A stretch of DNA of 64,000 nt from Biscogniauxia marginata (lineage: Eukaryota; Ascomycota; Sordariomycetes; Xylariales; Xylariaceae): contig MU404141.1 in the NCBI GenBank assembly GCA_022695795.1, positions 115,474 through 179,473 of the forward strand, written 5' to 3'. A model generated the notes under the pieces. The model saw only the letters and a list, made by a program, of their open reading frames with translations, was not told the origin of the DNA and made no database searches. The translations under genes and the position numbers were made by a program. Below are positions 1 to 9,992 of the stretch, piece by piece; within the stretch, counting starts at the first letter, position 1; each line of letters starts with the position of its first letter.

Positions 1-68
1 TGGGAACTTCAAAGGGTATTTAAAAATCGAGCCATACTCTAAATTATTTCGCTAATATTACTATACAG

Positions 69-1840
69 ATGTCAGCCCCGGCCCGGTACTCATGCCTTCA
101 ATAATTATCGGCGGGATCATCGAAAGTGTTTCGAAAGGCGGTGTTCCACCAACGCTCGTTGCCGCTGTTCTGTCTTTCTGTGTTGGGATCTGGTCACTCA
201 TATTTGGACTCCTTAACATCGGGTTCCTTTACGACTCACTTCCTCTACCAGTGGTTCTAGGGTTTACCTGTGGCTTGTCTATTATTGCTTACCTCGGACA
301 AGTCCCAACATGGTTCGGGATGGTGGGGGTCAGCCCACTGGTCGCACCGCTCACCGGACAATTCTTTACGATGCTACCCGAAACGAACGTTATCGCCTTC
401 GGTCTGGGAGCTGCCTCGATTGTATTGCTCGTAGCTCTCCAGTTCCTCGAGAAGAAAATGGGTCCCAAAAACGAGGCTATTCGAACCTTTGCCCGTTCTC
501 GCAACCTCTTACTTCTTTTGGTATCCATCGTTGTTAGCTATGTGGTGAATAAGGACCGCGAAGAACCCCTCTGGCTATCTGTCGGACCCGTGAAGACCGA
601 GATCTCGTCAGCCCAAGTTCCAAATATGGAACTGTTCAAGGCGTTGTTCTTCCCTAGCTTTACCCTGTGGGCTGCTATTGCGACAGAACATGCTGTCATG
701 GCCAAGGCTTTAGGCCGGCTAAATGGATATGTCGTCGATCCTAGTCAGGAATGGGTCTTCCTTGGTGTCGTTAATCTCGCAAACTCCTTCATGGGCGGCC
801 TTCCAGTGGGTGGGGGGGATATGTCTCGTGCAGCCGTCAACACAGCCTCAGGGGTCAGGAGTCCTCTTGCCGGGATTTTCTCAGCAATTATTCTTTCAGT
901 TGGCATGTACCCTGCTAGCAGTTTTGTTGAATGGCTTCCACTACCCGTCGTTGCTGCCGTCATCATTGTTGCCGTTATAAATTCGATGCCTCCTATAGGA
1001 GATATGGGTAAATATTGGAAGGTTTCATTCACAGACTTCGGCGTATTTCTAGCCACCTTCAATGGTACCCTTATCACAACCCCTGAAACGGGGATTTCCC
1101 TAGGCGGTGGCATCATAATCGCATATACCATTCTCAGGTGGGTATTTTCTCGACCAAGAATCATCTCAACTCCCGACCTTGAACACCAATACGGAACTAT
1201 CGAATTGTCACATTGGAACAAACGCAAAGAAATCCCCCAAGGAACGTATATTGTCAGCTTTGAATCGGACCTGATCTATGCCAATGCCCAGAAGACTACG
1301 AGGCGTATTGTGGATACTGCAATGACAAATTTCTCGGGTGTAAGCTCGACGCAAAATCCAAAGGACAGGATGTGGAGTGATCTCCGTGATCGAAAAATTC
1401 AGCATTTACGACGAGAGGCTGGTGTCAACCAAGCCGGGACCTTTCTTCCTCCGTTGCGGATATTGATTTTCGACCTTTCTTCGATGGCTTTTATCGATTC
1501 CTCGGGTCTTCACGCTCTTGAGGATATTAAGACTGAGCTTTTGGCTTACGCCGGCCCTGCCTTTGAAGTTCGCTTTGTGGGCGTGCACGGTGCAGTATGG
1601 ACTAGATTCAAGCGCTGGGGGTGGATATTGGCCTCATCGTATGACGAGGGCCAAATCGAACCAGATGGCGAAGCGCAAGTAATAGACTTCAGATTCGATC
1701 ATTTGATCCACGCTATTCATATGTCGCCCCAGAAGGACATTGCTGGCAATGTCCCACCAGCAAGACCACTAAGGTGGGAGGGAGACGACCAACCGATCTT
1801 TAGGCATGAAGAATGGCAGACAAACAGGGGAGCAGTTTAG
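69..1840 (+). CDS. SulP-family sulfate/anion permease with STAS domain, 5'-truncated
   Basis: This is a proton-coupled anion (probably sulfate) transporter of the plasma or an internal membrane. The window starts inside its gene: bases 1-68 read as an intron end (branch-like gctaata at 51-57, acceptor ctatacag), and the exon opens in frame at 69, giving VSPGPVLMPS upstream of the first Met at 92. The visible part has about ten hydrophobic segments, including the conserved stretch NSFMGGLPVGGGDMSRAAV near residues 230-250 counted from that Met. A C-terminal STAS domain follows (about residues 450-540) with the strand-helix motif FIDSSGLHALEDI. The visible exon runs uninterrupted to TAG at 1838-1840. 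The N-terminal cytoplasmic part and the first membrane spans are missing because of the window edge. Substrate is inferred from family only; fungal SulP proteins may carry other anions. Confidence 0.9.
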
Positions 1841-2552
1841 GGCATATCTCATGCTATAAGTTACCGATACAATCCTATGGGGGGAGAGCTGGAAGGAGTT
1901 TCTTTAGAGTACCCAGACGACGAGCAAAAGACAGTGTTCGGATTATGATCGTGTAAATCTCCGTTTTGAAGAGTTTCTTAGCACAGTATGCGCGGGCGGA
2001 TTACGAAGCTACATGAGGCTATTAGCTTGAGTTAATAGACATTATCGAGTCAACTGTTGAGATGAGACACAGATGTGAGGATAGGATTAAGTGTATTAAT
2101 TTAAGGTGAGCCTGGATAGGATGGGCGAAGCCCATCCTATATATATGTAGATACATATGACAAGCGTCGTATAGGTCCATATTTCAATATTAACCACTAA
2201 CGCTTTATATGTCAGAAAAGCAGAACGCTTTCGACTTTCGATCTACCAATTACCTTTAATCATCGCTTGTATCACCACTTGTGATTGAGAGAAGAGGCTG
2301 TATATAGTACACCCTATAATGCATATCGAAAATGAAATGTCAACTATCCTATTCAGTCAGAAAAGGCTATTCAGCTTTGATGGCTCACCGAGAGACTCAC
2401 GAAGCCGATGTAGGCAGTCTCCTTCCCACAAAACTCGGCTTGGACCTGCCCAGAAACAGGAATGTTCTAGTGTATGAAGCAACAACCACCCCCTTACATG
2501 GCATCACTGGCCCTAAACTGGCGTTCTAGATCGGGACATTTATGTATGCCAA
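1841..2552. other. Intergenic, convergent 3' flanks
   Basis: This lies between the permease and the amidoligase, which converge. It holds one perfect hairpin (listed separately) and otherwise AT-rich sequence with no supportable gene. Confidence 0.6.
2116..2140. repeat. Perfect 11-bp inverted repeat with GAA loop
   Basis: The arm ATAGGATGGGC is followed by the triloop GAA and its exact complement GCCCATCCTAT. It sits 276 nt beyond the permease stop and is followed by an AT-rich run. It could be a 3'-UTR stem-loop, a cruciform or a chance palindrome; no function can be read from the sequence. Confidence 0.7.
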
Positions 2553-4001
2553 TCAGAAGGCATGGGAGAGCATGTCTGCCAGTCGAGAAAGCCATACATG
2601 GCATGTGCTGGAAGCCCGAACTGCCGCGTCGCTATCGGTGTCACTATCGCTATCGGTATCGTCGTCGCCTTCGCCGTTGCCAGGGACCCGAACGCCGAGC
2701 TCGCGCGCCACATCTCTCTGCAGGACCCTGGCCTCGTCCACGAGGCCGAGCTCGATCAGCAGGTCGAAGACGTCGTAATATGCGGGCTCCCACTCGCCCG
2801 CCGCACAGTCGAGCGCCACCTTCCATAAATGGTCCAGGTCAACTGTGCTCGCCCACTGGCACAGCCGCACGATCGTTTTCACGTGCGCGACAATGACCTC
2901 CGGGTCTACCGTCGCGCCCATCTGGCGGAACTCTAGCGTCCGCATGTTTCTCCGGGGCGATCGTTGGTACCATTTCCGGCCGTAGCGGAGGAAGCTGTAC
3001 GCCGGCCGGTCAAAAGCACCTTGTTCGTATCTCATTAGCTCTGCGATGGTTGGGGCGTTGACGCAGCTAAGGATCTCTTGGACTGCAGGTGGGATATCGA
3101 GCGGCCGGACAGGGTCACTTTTCGGGTGGGATGTATCGCCTAATTGTGCGTTCGTCGTATACCGATATCGTTCCTCGTTAAATATGTAGCCCTGTAAGGT
3201 TCCTCTTTTGAATACAGACCTGAATCCCAGCTCCCTTCGCCTACGTGGTCTTGGATTGGCATTTGGAGGGGTGATGTTAGCATCGGGGAATTCAGCATCA
3301 GCTTCCACCTCCTCTCTTTGAATTCTTTGGCTTGTTTCCCTAGCCGTCGACCCGTGAGATAGTCTGGAGTAGAGCCTATTACTCATACAAAATATGTTAT
3401 CGCGACGGTGGACAGGGTGCAGCTGTGTGAGAATCGGATCTGCTGCAACCACGAATGCGGCGATTCTCCTTAAGCTGAGAAACGGAATGTAGTCCTTACC
3501 GGTACCGTAGTGAATATGAAACCCAGCACTATCAGGTGTACAAATCCAGAACTGCGACTGTATCGTTCTGAAGACTCTACGGACTTCTTCGAAAGAATCC
3601 TCCGTAGCCCATAGTGCCGGCGATGTAATTTCTACCGGAACCCAGAGGTATGACGCGACATGCTCTTGCGCACTAATGTCAGGTGGCAAGTGTATTGAAT
3701 CGTCATCATCTACAAACCAGTCATTGTAATTCCTCAAATGCTGTGCCTCATCATCGCTGTCCATATCGTAGTCGTCAGTGATTCGGCTGCCTGTGTAGTC
3801 TCTGGTGACGTTATTAATTGTTTCTGTGAGACGCGTTTCCACAATTTGACTTACTTCTATTGTATCATCCAACGAGTCGACAATCATTGGACCACCTGTG
3901 GACGAAGCGAACATTTGAGGCACGCCATTCGTTGTGCCTCGTTGTTGGACACATACCATGAATTCACTCTCCACCCCAAAACTAGGTCTGTGTGTTGCCA
4001 T
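2553..4001 (-). CDS. Amidoligase-family protein (predicted COOH-NH2 ligase)
   Basis: This intact single-exon protein of 482 aa matches the fungal amidoligase family (Amidoligase_2 type), predicted to join a carboxylate to an amine using ATP on a glutamine-synthetase-like fold. Visible family signatures in order are the N-terminal GVESEFMV (residues 9-16, usually GVEIE), VPVEITSP (121-128), FHIHYGTG (161-168), and TLEFRQMGATVD (355-366) followed by a helix ending RLCQWAS. Residues 75-105 are an acidic insert and the C-terminal 50 residues carry a GDDDTDSDSD-like low-complexity stretch encoded by a tandem TCG/TAT-type repeat. Natural substrates of fungal members are not established. The gene is followed upstream, on the same strand and 682 bp away, by a small Cys-containing ORF. 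The serine replacing the usual isoleucine in the first motif is conservative in position, and both glutamates remain. Confidence 0.85.
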   Translation of the reverse strand: MATHRPSFGVESEFMVCVQQRGTTNGVPQMFASSTGGPMIVDSLDDTIEVSQIVETRLTETINNVTRDYTGSRITDDYDMDSDDEAQHLRNYNDWFVDDDDSIHLPPDISAQEHVASYLWVPVEITSPALWATEDSFEEVRRVFRTIQSQFWICTPDSAGFHIHYGTGKDYIPFLSLRRIAAFVVAADPILTQLHPVHRRDNIFCMSNRLYSRLSHGSTARETSQRIQREEVEADAEFPDANITPPNANPRPRRRRELGFRSVFKRGTLQGYIFNEERYRYTTNAQLGDTSHPKSDPVRPLDIPPAVQEILSCVNAPTIAELMRYEQGAFDRPAYSFLRYGRKWYQRSPRRNMRTLEFRQMGATVDPEVIVAHVKTIVRLCQWASTVDLDHLWKVALDCAAGEWEPAYYDVFDLLIELGLVDEARVLQRDVARELGVRVPGNGEGDDDTDSDSDTDSDAAVRASSTCHVWLSRLADMLSHAF

Positions 4002-4683
4002 TTTGGGAATAATTTATCTTTCAGGATGATGTATCCAAATACTATTGTATCCGTTTATCGTCGATGAGGTACGTCTATACTACTTAGTGGATAAAATATC
4101 TCATGCTGCTTATATACATAATATTAATATTAAAATCCCAAGGAAGCAACAAAGAAAGCCTTTATTTTAACACCTCTAGTAAGGTTACAATCACATTGTT
4201 AAAAAAAAAAAACAACCATGTTTCAATTAAGATACTGTTTATTAATACAATTACAAGGGCTACAAAGTAATAAAGTCTCCTTATAACAAAAAGAACTTAA
4301 AACAACACCAGGCCTACATTAAATTATATGAAGTCTGGAACTTATGTAATCAAGCCCTTTAAATATTTTGTATATACCTAGGTAACTATCCTAGTAAATT
4401 AGAGGTTGGCTACCAATGCTCTTACTAGTGGCGTCGAGAGTATTCAACTCGGTATGAGGCACTGAATTGAGGATAGCATCCCACGATGTGTCATAGTATA
4501 AGTATAATGTATATGAATGATGCTCGGATCAAAAACTCCTGATAAACTAAAGATAATATACAAGCATGATTACCTAACTAATTCCATCGTCCCTACAAAC
4601 CCCTGCATTGCTGCATTGACAGTAATATCCCTGATTGTGCCAGAACGGAAAGTTCAAGTGAAAGTTCGTGATTGGTATATCGC
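4002..4683. other. Intergenic, AT-rich
   Basis: This is the presumed promoter of the amidoligase plus the 3' flank of the next gene. It contains an A12 run near 4201-4212 and one TACCTAGGTAA palindrome at 4375-4385. No gene is seen. Confidence 0.6.
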
Positions 4684-5088
4684 TCATCTTCCCCGAGGAA
4701 GCACTCCCCTCTCTGGCGGAGCATCTATTCTCCGAAAGCCATGGTGGTGTTCCGGTCTTCGGTCCATTAAGGGCCTCAAGCGTTCTGACGTGCAGTCTCG
4801 GCAATACCTGCTGAACCAGTTCTCACGCCAGTGGTAGCAGCCGCGGCATACTACATATGCAGGCGGGGGGCACGGGGTCGGATAGTAATATGAGTTGTAG
4901 GTCGACGAATGGTGCCTCGACGGTCTCATATGCATAGTCGACCCCGGGGAGTTGTACACGATGGCACCGCTGTACCTCAAGGTTCTGTCATCGACGACAA
5001 GGTCGCCCCCGTTGACTATAGTCGGATGATGGTGGTAACGTGCTAATCTATACGCCAGATCATAGCCCGAAGTATCGTGATAGTACAT
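4684..5088 (-). CDS. Hypothetical small Tyr/His/Arg-rich protein with two CxxC pairs
   Basis: This is a 134-aa single-exon ORF from ATG at 5088 to TGA at 4684-4686. I do not recognise a named family. The first half is rich in Tyr, His and Ser. A central Pro run (PCPPPAYVVC) leads into CRGCYHWRENWFSRYCRDC, which has two CxxC pairs 13 residues apart that could bind one zinc; the tail is basic (MDRRPEHHHGFRR). There is no signal peptide or membrane segment. It resembles the many small, fast-evolving fungal proteins with an NGGDLVVDD-like segment, but that is a recollection, not a match I can prove. Being real is supported by the ordered zinc-finger-like block and intact frame; a longer spliced form cannot be excluded. 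Confidence 0.5.
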   Translation of the reverse strand: MYYHDTSGYDLAYRLARYHHHPTIVNGGDLVVDDRTLRYSGAIVYNSPGSTMHMRPSRHHSSTYNSYYYPTPCPPPAYVVCRGCYHWRENWFSRYCRDCTSERLRPLMDRRPEHHHGFRRIDAPPERGVLPRGR

Positions 5089-6778
5089 GGTAGATCGATT
5101 ATGAATTGTTTGAATCCACTCAAGTTAAGCTGGCTCTAGATAGTTGGTAATATATCTAGATTGATGTCTGGGGGCAAAGTTACATGTAATTGCAGAAGAC
5201 TGGAATCCATGATTCATTTAGAAGATTGCCGTCCTGGAGCACCTTTATGTATGTGGGCAAGGCAGAGAACCTGTGATTCTTGCAAACCGAAAAGCGCATG
5301 AACTGAACTGACCTTACTGATTATTCCCTGTAGGCTGGGCTGAAAGTGCAAAAAAAAGAAAGAAAAAAGAACTTTGAGGGCATATGCAAGTCATGCGTCC
5401 AATTCTCCAGCCGCATGGCAGAGCCGGTCAGCATTACCGGTCACCATCATTGGATGCCTTTTCCAAGGCCCCCAAATTCCCGCAGTGAGATATGAGAACA
5501 GAAAAGTTCATACTATAAGAATATGTCTAGCAGAGTCACTAGCAAGGCTTTGTGCCACCGCCACGTGTCGGGCAGTGCGAGCAACACTTGCTTGGTCCTA
5601 CGTGGAATTTTTCGGTGAATGTCTCTAAAAGTTACTTGCCATATCAGCTAACAGCGAAGAGTTTGCACGAGACGCGTTACCCATCTGTACTCGATGTCAT
5701 GCTAAGCAGGCTACATATATCTCTATTAGGGGAGAAAAAACATTGCTGACTTAATCCCATTCACAATGTTCTCGAGACATATGATGTATCGGAGAATGAG
5801 ATAAATGAATTAAGATTAGTTTGCACAGCCTTTTCGCACATTTGTGACGTGCGCCTATGTATGAAGGCGGAATTCGCCATTTGATCGCGGCAGCTCGGAT
5901 TGTGACCGTCCAAATTCATAGGTACCTTGATTCGAGCGACTATTCAGCTCCCTTATTCTCATCTCTAGGTAAGTTCACACTCAACTGAGATGTACTATAT
6001 GCTCCTTTGCAACCCTGCTTTTCCACATCGCTACCAAAGAAAGTTATCATTGAAACCTCCTCAAACCTTTGCCTTTCTATCCAGCATCATGTATGGCCCT
6101 TAGAGTATGTTCGTGATAGCCATCGGTATAACAGTTTTTAATAACGCCTACATGTTGTCTTCACATTGATAAGGACATAATATTCATCCCAAAATCTCCC
6201 GTGGCGACTAAACGCAAGAGGGTCGCTTTCACCATATCCGAGGTTCACCAGACAGAAAATAAATCCCGTCTCAGACAGCTACGTCACGATGCTTTCTTGT
6301 ACAGATGCGGGTATCAATAGTTTTGTTACATGCAGGGCAATAATTACAGATATGTGAGGGATGGTCTCTTTACATACAAAACAGTCTGTATCTGTACCTG
6401 CGATAACTCTCACCGCTCCATCCATTGCTGATGCAAGCCACATTATTGAGCCACCAGTGAAGTGACTAACCAGCTGCTATCCGCATAAGTCTCACAGACT
6501 GTCATCCGCAGCAATTAAAGCATGATAACTGCTGCAGCAGTCGCGAGGGCTGGATCGTATTCCTGAATGTGGATGCGCACCCCCCCCCATCGGTGGAATA
6601 GTCAATACGGGATCCTAAGGGTTGGGCTTACGCCACTGTTGACCGGCTTGGTGCTAATGAGTTGTGGTAATCCGGTCTCAACCCCATATTTCTTCAGCCT
6701 TCGGTTCCTCTCCTGCTGTCGGGAGTATGTACACACCAGATTGAGAGTGGATTGGAGTATGGGGCCATCATTAGACTG
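5089..6778. other. Long gene-free spacer
   Basis: About 1.7 kb without a supportable gene. Short ORFs here have no family features. An AT-rich flank, an A-rich run near 5350-5370 and a C9 run at 6580-6588 are the only marks I see. Confidence 0.55.
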
Positions 6779-6989
6779 CTAATAACCCCTAGAGAGTGCC
6801 TCTAGAACTTCAGGGAGACTCATCACTTTATCCTTGATGGAGCATCTGACATGGCGCCACCGGCGGGCATTTTCTCCTATGATCTTAATATAGCCCCTTG
6901 AGTTGCCTGAGTTCTTTCTCAGCCGCTTCGCACTTCTCGTCATCTCGGCCAAGCTCAATTGGTCATCCCCTTGCTCTGGCTCTACGGAC

Positions 6990-8427
6990 TTAAGTCCCAA
7001 TTCGACTAGCGGATCCTTGAACATCGAAGGATATGACAATGCCTCGAGTTAATAAGCATGTAGCGGTAAAATCATCAGGACTTTTGTATTCAGCCGCTAC
7101 TTCTTCTGGTAGTAAGGCAATAGGGCTTAGCCAGCCGTTGGTAGAAGTGACACGTTTTCTGCCCCTTTTAACTACCTGGTCTATCTGTAATGACCAAGTA
7201 CTAATCCAATGACTCGCCGCCTCCTGCTTAGTTAGCAAGAGCCGAGAGAGGCCCAGATCTGCGTCACCTGCGTTAAATAACTCAAGGATTCCTATTGCAG
7301 GCATTCGTACAACCTGATTTGGCTACGGTGCATTGGAGGCGGTTAAGATGCTTGTAGGTTTGTCGATGGGGTTTCGGGCGACCAGGGACACTAAAAGCGT
7401 GAGGAAGCGCAGATTATCTCAACATGGCTTTGTGTGGAAGTCCTGTGGTCCTGTAAAGACACCGAAGAAGTCTTTCACGTCAATGATATTGCAGACACTA
7501 AGTTCTTTCAATTTACAACTTTGTAGTGCCAAATTAGTATAGGCCTTAACCCGGAATGCCTTCCTCTCTAGAAAGAATTGATCATCTTCATCGTCTTCCT
7601 GTGCTTCACTATTATCTCCCGCTGTCTCTCTGCCAAGCTCCGGCCTAAGGCTTGGAAAATCGATATCATTTCAAGCTAGGAAAGCATTGCATCAGTTCTA
7701 TACCGGCGCCTTCTTGGGAACAGCTGAAAAAATGACCAAGGATCCGGAAGTTGGTCACAACCTCGACCTCAGGAAGATGCTCACTATACCCTAGGTAGCT
7801 ACGGGTTTCTCGAAAGCCCAATTCATGGAATATCGAAATGTCTTTCCGTTGGGCTGAGCCAACAGATCCCTGGCTCGTTTTCTTTCAATAAGCTACGCCG
7901 AACTCAAGGCTCAAACCTGATTTGTTGATTCTGAAGAAACTTGTCAGCGTCCCACTGACAAAGAACCTTGAACAACCCCGCGATAGCTCCTGTAAACACT
8001 TCACAGTTGCGTTCCGATTTATCGCTTGCTGATCCGTGCCTTTCCCGCGCCTCGTAGCTCTCATTGTCGTTCACCCCGGGAGGATGCGGTGCACTAATTA
8101 TAGGGTATCCACCAACAAGACACCGAATATAATATCTTTGACACAGAATTGGTGCCTCGCGTTGCGGCAGAAGATCTCATCGGATTCAAATATATGACCA
8201 GAATCTATAGAAAGAGGCCTAAAGGTCTGCCTCTCGATTAAGAACTGCCACTGCTTCCAAAAATCCGCGCACGCAGGACGATTAGAGCTGGCGACTTCGA
8301 CTAGAATCATTATCGAGATTTCGGCCGAGATATATCTCCACGGGAAAACCTCTCGCTCTGTTCCACCTGTAAAACAGATTTCTTTGGTTATCATGTACCA
8401 CAGGTGAACAAATCTCGAAAACAGCAA
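6990..8427 (-). pseudogene. Decayed F-box / DUF6546-type gene
   Basis: Read on the minus strand, this stretch gives an F-box protein in pieces. First comes SAEISIMILVEVAS with QWQFLIERQTFRPLSI (about 8335-8205), the usual F-box. After a frameshift at about 8096-8100 comes VFTGAIAGLFKVLCQW, then LPEVEVVTNFRILGHFFSC, then the acidic linker and KLKELSVCNIIDVKDFFGVF (about 7540-7480), then MPAIGILELFNAGDADLG (from 7304). These blocks appear in the order I know from fungal F-box/DUF6546 proteins. In-frame stops interrupt it. Two of them (TGA in the PC*DNLRFLTL block and TAG in the AP*PNQVV block) fall where a tryptophan TGG is expected, as G-to-A change would give. An open stretch continues to 6779 but I cannot assign it. 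No intact product is possible; F-box proteins normally select substrates for SCF ubiquitin ligases. Confidence 0.72.
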
Positions 8428-9653
8428 GCGGATACTTACTGTTAAACGTCGTCGTAATAAACAGAATAATATTCAGGTGTAATAGGATAAATTCTGGTTC
8501 TATCGGATGTATAATCAAGAGGAAATGTTCCGAGAACTAGGCAACGGAGAAGTGTGGTTTAGATTCAGAGCGTAGTAAATCCCGTGATATCTAAATTCGA
8601 CCTTTTTTGATAGAAAGGAAGTAGAGACAAATAATTACAGCAATTGTATCAAAACGTCAAGCTCTATAGGAAATTGGTTCTTTATATACTCTCCCTCGCG
8701 AGTTATGCATGACTAGGGAAAGGTCTCAAGCACGAAGGTTTGAATGGCCTGTAGGCGACATTGTCAAGATAATTGAGCCGGCCAGTGTGAGGAAAAGGTA
8801 TTATGCTAATTAGGTTACCTCATTGTGTTACTTATCCGGAACGTTGAAACCTTGAATCAAGTCGGCTCTCTCTTTAGCAGGCCGCAATTAACTGGAATAG
8901 TCTCATTCTGCATTGTTGGAATGGATGGGTTTTAAGTGTAACTAATTCTTTAGGCACTTAAAAACGGTAACTTGAGAGAAGTATTACTAGCCGTATTACT
9001 TCTCTAAGTTGTCGAAATTTAAGATTAATATAATTTTGGTGATCACCGGATTTATTTCTCATTAAATCAGTGGAGTAAAATAGAACTGAAAGATGTAATT
9101 TAGCACAGAAAAAATGATACCAAGACCTTGTAATGATACATTCTATAGTAAAATCTCAGCTATCCTGCATAATAACCTATGTGATGCGATGTTTTTATTA
9201 AAGCTAAGAGTGCTTACTCGGTCTATGTTTGTCACTCTACTGCCTACGTAGGCATGTTGCAAATTAGCATATTAGTTAAAGAGTAGGTTTATATGGGTGT
9301 ATAAAGCCATATAAATATATAGAAGGTCATATAGGACTATAATAAGATATTTCAAGTTTCACCATATAAGGCATTAAAGAAAGGTTAAGTAGGTTATAAT
9401 ATGTAATTGCTTAGGTACCTAGGTAGGTAGTTATACTGTATCTTATTAATACTTGTTAGTTATAGTCATCGTTATTTTACGTATCGAATAAGCCGAGGTA
9501 TGCATTTATAGGTTACCTTAGGTACTTCTAACTTAATGTCGTCAACGAAACTTACCTAACCTTAGGAAGTAACTTTCTATACAGTTACTTAATTCCATTC
9601 ATGTGGACTTACTCTATACTTCTTCAAGTTCCCGCCTTCACCACATCTTCACG
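8428..9653. other. AT-rich spacer
   Basis: No gene is visible. The sequence is strongly AT-rich, with a TAGGTACCTA-type palindrome at 9411-9430 about 225 bp ahead of the next gene. Confidence 0.6.
9411..9430. repeat. TAGGTACCTA-type palindromic motif
   Basis: The bases TTAGGTACCTAGGTAGGTAG contain overlapping palindromes TAGGTACCTA and ACCTAGGT. Similar copies recur in most intergenic regions of the window and none lies in an intact coding exon I called. Its role is unknown. Confidence 0.5.
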
Positions 9654-9992
9654 ATGCAGAAGCTAATTACACCACGACGCGGTATTCCTCATTCATCCCA
9701 GGCTACAATTTCATTATGGGCAGCATCCACACACCGATTCGCTAGTTCTGATAATTCCAAGGCACAGAGCGAGCCTGCACAGGATCATGACTCTACAAAG
9801 AAGCGTGACGACAACTATGGGACGAGCACACAGGAAAAGAAAGCGATAACTGTAGAGGAGAAAGATGAGGAGCTCCGGCTGAAAATGTCTGGGCTATCCG
9901 GTGATGGAGGTGCGGCAGGTATTGAGTACGAAGACGGAAAGCCTGTCGCCTTGAAGCGAAGTGTCAAAAACAACATGTTTCGGTACATCTAG
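9654..9992 (+). CDS. Small fungal mitochondrial-type protein, function unknown
   Basis: This is a 112-aa single-exon ORF. I chose the ATG at 9654 (MQKLITPRRG) because the open frame upstream has no other ATG. The N-terminus is basic and hydroxylated without acidic residues until about residue 30 (RFASSDNSK), as in a mitochondrial targeting peptide with a cleavage site after the Arg-Phe-Ala. The middle is a charged, probably disordered linker. The C-terminal block ELRLKMSGLSGDGG followed by YEDGKPVALKRSVKNNMFRY is a pattern I recall as conserved in a short ascomycete protein family, ending exactly at NMFRYI. No enzymatic motif is present. It stands alone, about 2 kb from any other gene on its 3' side. 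Confidence 0.72.
   Translation: MQKLITPRRGIPHSSQATISLWAASTHRFASSDNSKAQSEPAQDHDSTKKRDDNYGTSTQEKKAITVEEKDEELRLKMSGLSGDGGAAGIEYEDGKPVALKRSVKNNMFRYI

Noticed and set aside
745..1227. Minus-strand open frame of 160 aa
   Set aside because: Antisense of the SulP permease; no motif.
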